Source of the DNA: Mariniphaga sp964624645
GTDB lineage: Bacteria; Bacteroidota; Bacteroidia; Bacteroidales; Prolixibacteraceae
DNA: 8,636 bases
Direction: 5' to 3'
Assembly: GCA_964624645.1 (NCBI GenBank)
Contig: CAZVAD010000115.1
Location: forward strand, 1-8,636
The notes beneath the pieces are model-generated. The model made no database searches, was not told where the DNA came from, and worked only from the letters and a program-made list of their open reading frames with translations. Below are positions 6,684-8,636 of the stretch, one piece after another (position 1 is the first letter of the stretch; each line of letters opens with the position of its first letter). The translations under genes were made by a program, and so were the position numbers.

Positions 6684-8168
6684 CTATATCTGCTCCCAGC
6701 CCTGTCTGTAATTGTAGCGGATCCACTCCTCAACTGTCTGATATGCCTGCAAAGTTGTATATTCCCTGTTGGTTCTCGGGTTTCCGTTTACCACTTCAAA
6801 CTGACTTTTGGTGAGAATCCGCAGCATATCATTCATTCCGATATTTGTGAAACGCATATTATCGCCATTCCAGAGCAGCTTTCGCTGAAGGCTTTGCAAT
6901 TTAACGGCAAGCGCTCCCAATGAAATAATTTCGCTCAATGGCCCTGCATACGTAAAATTGGAAGACGACTCAAGGCGTGTGGTTTTAGGCTCCTTGCAGG
7001 CTCTTATCCAATCCTGCTCGTGCCCACCTTCGCCCGTATTGAAAATTCTGCGGATTGTTTTTACCGGTTCATTAAAATGCTCCATCTCTCCAACGGGGAG
7101 AAGGGTAGGGTTTTTTGCATAAGCGCCACACATAATCTTGCCCCGGGTTCCGTAAAAAATACAGCCTCCGTTTTCATCGCCCAACATCTCTCCATCTTCC
7201 AGTTCGGCAGGGCGCGGAGGCAGCCAGCCTCCATCGTACCAGTTTACCGTAACTTCGGGCATTGCCACCTTGGGCAGATTATCCCTGCGGGGGAATTCAA
7301 ACCGGATGAACTGGGAATCGGGCGGAGAGTCGATATTGAACTCCGATGAGTTCGCCTCAACCGAGTCGGGATAATTCAGCATCAGCGCCTTGAATACAGG
7401 GTCGAGGACATGGGTGCCCATATCGCCCAATGCACCGGAGCCAAAGTCCCACCAACTGCGCCAGTTCCACGGATGATAAACCGGATGATACTCCCTCCAG
7501 GGCGCCGGGCCAACAAATAATTCCCAGTCCATATCGCGGGGAACCCTCCGGCTGCGCTCGGGGCGCTGAATATTCTGCGGCCACGACGGACGGGTAGTCC
7601 AGGCATCCACATGCATCACTTCCCCGATTACGCCAGCCCAGACCCACTCGCAAATCCTGCGGATATCATCCCCCGAATTGCCCTGGTTTCCCATCTGCGT
7701 TGCCACGCCATACCGTTGTGCTGTTTCGGCCAAAACGCGCGACTCATACACCGAGTGCCCCAGCGGCTGCTGAAGAAACACGTGCTTCCCTTCACGCATG
7801 GCCAGCACCGCCGGCAAAGCATGGGAATGGTCGGGGGTTGCAATGACTACTGCATCAATATCTTTTTGCTCTTCGAGCATAATCCTGTAATCCTTGTATT
7901 GTCTGGCAAGCGGCCAGCGCTTAAAGCTGTTTCCTGAATAGTCCCAGTCCACATCGCACAAAGCAACAATATTCTCAGTTTCCATGTTCCGAAGGTTGAT
8001 GTATCCCTGTCCACCGATTCCGATTCCTGCAATATTCAGCTTGCTGGATGGCGTCTGATGCCCCAATCCGGCAATTACGCGGGAGGGGAGGATAGTGAAA
8101 CCGGCAGCAACAGTCAGGGAACTGCCTATGAAATTACGCCGGGAGACTGTATTTATATTCTTATTCAT
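6684..8168 (-). CDS. Tat-exported Gfo/Idh/MocA-family oxidoreductase
   Basis: A 494-residue NAD(P)-dependent dehydrogenase-like protein, probably periplasmic and acting on a sugar or sugar derivative. The N-terminus carries a twin-arginine signal, SRRNFIG (9-15), followed by a hydrophobic stretch up to about residue 35. The Rossmann domain shows GIGIGGQG (48-55), ALCDVD (69-74) and ATPDHSHA (110-117). The usual EKP/QKP motif reads QQP (133-135), so the catalytic-type Lys is replaced by Gln134. The C-terminal domain has the GDMGTHVLDP motif (248-257) with Asp249 and His253, which are normally catalytic. Two-domain length plus a C-terminal extension is normal for the exported bacterial-type subfamily. 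AGGAG lies 3 bases before the ATG, an unusually clear Shine-Dalgarno for this window. A CAATTTTG at 8214-8207, one mismatch from TAnnTTTG, could be its promoter. A paralogue lies upstream. GH109-like glycosidase activity is a possible alternative; the substrate is unknown. Confidence 0.9.
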   Translation of the reverse strand: MNKNINTVSRRNFIGSSLTVAAGFTILPSRVIAGLGHQTPSSKLNIAGIGIGGQGYINLRNMETENIVALCDVDWDYSGNSFKRWPLARQYKDYRIMLEEQKDIDAVVIATPDHSHALPAVLAMREGKHVFLQQPLGHSVYESRVLAETAQRYGVATQMGNQGNSGDDIRRICEWVWAGVIGEVMHVDAWTTRPSWPQNIQRPERSRRVPRDMDWELFVGPAPWREYHPVYHPWNWRSWWDFGSGALGDMGTHVLDPVFKALMLNYPDSVEANSSEFNIDSPPDSQFIRFEFPRRDNLPKVAMPEVTVNWYDGGWLPPRPAELEDGEMLGDENGGCIFYGTRGKIMCGAYAKNPTLLPVGEMEHFNEPVKTIRRIFNTGEGGHEQDWIRACKEPKTTRLESSSNFTYAGPLSEIISLGALAVKLQSLQRKLLWNGDNMRFTNIGMNDMLRILTKSQFEVVNGNPRTNREYTTLQAYQTVEEWIRYNYRQGWEQI

Positions 8169-8296
8169 TTTCTCCTGTTACTTTTTATAAAGAGATACAA
8201 TCCATGCAAAATTGAAAAAACACATTCAGGTTTACAGTTTTTATAACAATAACAACAAATAAACGGTTTTTAACAAAGAAGCGCATAAAAAAAGTC

Positions 8297-8334
8297 AAAA
8301 AAAATAGGCGCTCGCTTGCGAACGCCCATTTTTT
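8297..8334 (-). terminator. terminator of the right-end oxidoreductase gene
   Basis: GGCG (8307-8310) pairs with CGCC (8323-8326), and after one C/A mismatch TCGC pairs with GCGA around a very short loop. This makes a strong GC-rich hairpin. On the minus strand it is followed by TA and a run of eight T (8304-8297); on the plus strand by CA and six T, so it could work in both directions. It lies 23 bp after the stop of the partial oxidoreductase gene, separating it from the complete paralogue. The remaining gap (8169-8296) is A/T-rich leader and promoter sequence with no further gene. Confidence 0.75.
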
Positions 8335-8349
8335 AAATTTTCAATCTGA

Positions 8350-8636
8350 TTATGCAGGCATATCAGGCAATTTCCATGGCTCCCGGTAGGTGTGATTGAT
8401 CAGTTCTGCGGCAAACGCTTTTGCAGGAATCGGATCAGTCCATGTTTTTGCAAACGTGGGATGGCCATCCTTGATTTCAAAACCGTCTTTCACGACTGTG
8501 CGGATGGTTTCGTCATCATTGAGGTTGGTGAATTCCATTTTTTCACCGTTCCAATCCAGCGCTTTGTTCAGTGACTGCAAGCGAACCGCCAGAACACCCA
8601 TGACAACCATTTCGTTGAATGGTCCTGCTTCGCTGA
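8350..8636 (-). CDS. Gfo/Idh/MocA-family oxidoreductase, C-terminal part (cut by window edge)
   Basis: Only the last 95 or so codons are in the window; the reading frame stays open to base 8636, so the gene continues beyond the right edge. The visible part aligns closely with the C-terminus of the neighbouring complete oxidoreductase: AGPFNEMVVMGVLAVRLQSL against AGPLSEIISLGALAVKLQSL, then DWNGEKMEFTN against LWNGDNMRFTN. It ends TYREPWKLPDM where the neighbour ends NYRQGWEQI. This identifies it as a paralogue of the same exported subfamily. The Rossmann domain, any signal peptide and the EKP-type motif are not visible. The Met near 8610 is internal, not the start. A strong terminator follows the stop. 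The family call is secure; nothing can be said of the substrate. Confidence 0.88.
   Translation of the reverse strand, partial: SEAGPFNEMVVMGVLAVRLQSLNKALDWNGEKMEFTNLNDDETIRTVVKDGFEIKDGHPTFAKTWTDPIPAKAFAAELINHTYREPWKLPDMPA

Noticed and set aside
7357..7653. Minus-strand alternative frames of 76-98 codons inside the complete oxidoreductase gene
   Set aside because: They are out-of-frame shadows of a coding region whose own frame has continuous family motifs.

Overview
The window looks like an ordinary stretch of chromosome from a member of the Bacteroidota, probably Bacteroidales or a related anaerobic/marine lineage. The evidence is several matches to the Bacteroidota -7 promoter element TAnnTTTG, A/T-rich leaders mostly without Shine-Dalgarno sequences, a DUF5020 outer-membrane protein, and proteins whose wording resembles Bacteroidota orthologues. 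The lineage call is from memory and sequence character, not from a database search.

Layout, left to right. A complete tRNA-Gln(CTG) on the minus strand (2-74) lies downstream of a two-gene minus-strand operon encoding an MlaE-like lipid-transport permease and its MlaF-like ATPase (157-1688, joined by an ATGA overlap). A 278-bp divergent intergenic region (1689-1966) carries candidate promoters in both directions and a perfect 7-bp inverted repeat. Next comes manC (mannose-1-phosphate guanylyltransferase, plus) converging on ispD (isoprenoid MEP pathway, minus); the two stop codons share the same TTAA. A 51-bp divergent spacer separates ispD from a DUF2461 gene (plus). Then follow a DUF5020 outer-membrane protein and, 10 bp later, an NCS2/AzgA-type purine permease (plus), closed by a hairpin terminator. 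The right end holds two tandem minus-strand Gfo/Idh/MocA oxidoreductases. One is complete, with a twin-arginine signal; the other is cut by the window edge. A strong hairpin terminator separates them.

How the genes work together. MlaE and MlaF form the membrane core of a phospholipid/MCE-type transporter, but no MCE substrate-binding gene is in the window. DUF5020 plus the NCS2 permease is the most suggestive functional pair: an outer-membrane beta-barrel directly in front of an inner-membrane purine transporter suggests a two-membrane purine/nucleoside uptake route. The Gfo/Idh/MocA pair probably acts on sugars or sugar derivatives in the periplasm. The complete copy has Gln where the family normally has the catalytic Lys of its EKP/QKP motif.

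I found no mobile element, CRISPR array, phage gene or clearly new multi-gene system. The points worth following are the DUF5020-permease pairing, the Lys-to-Gln change in the oxidoreductase, and some regulatory and overlap details.
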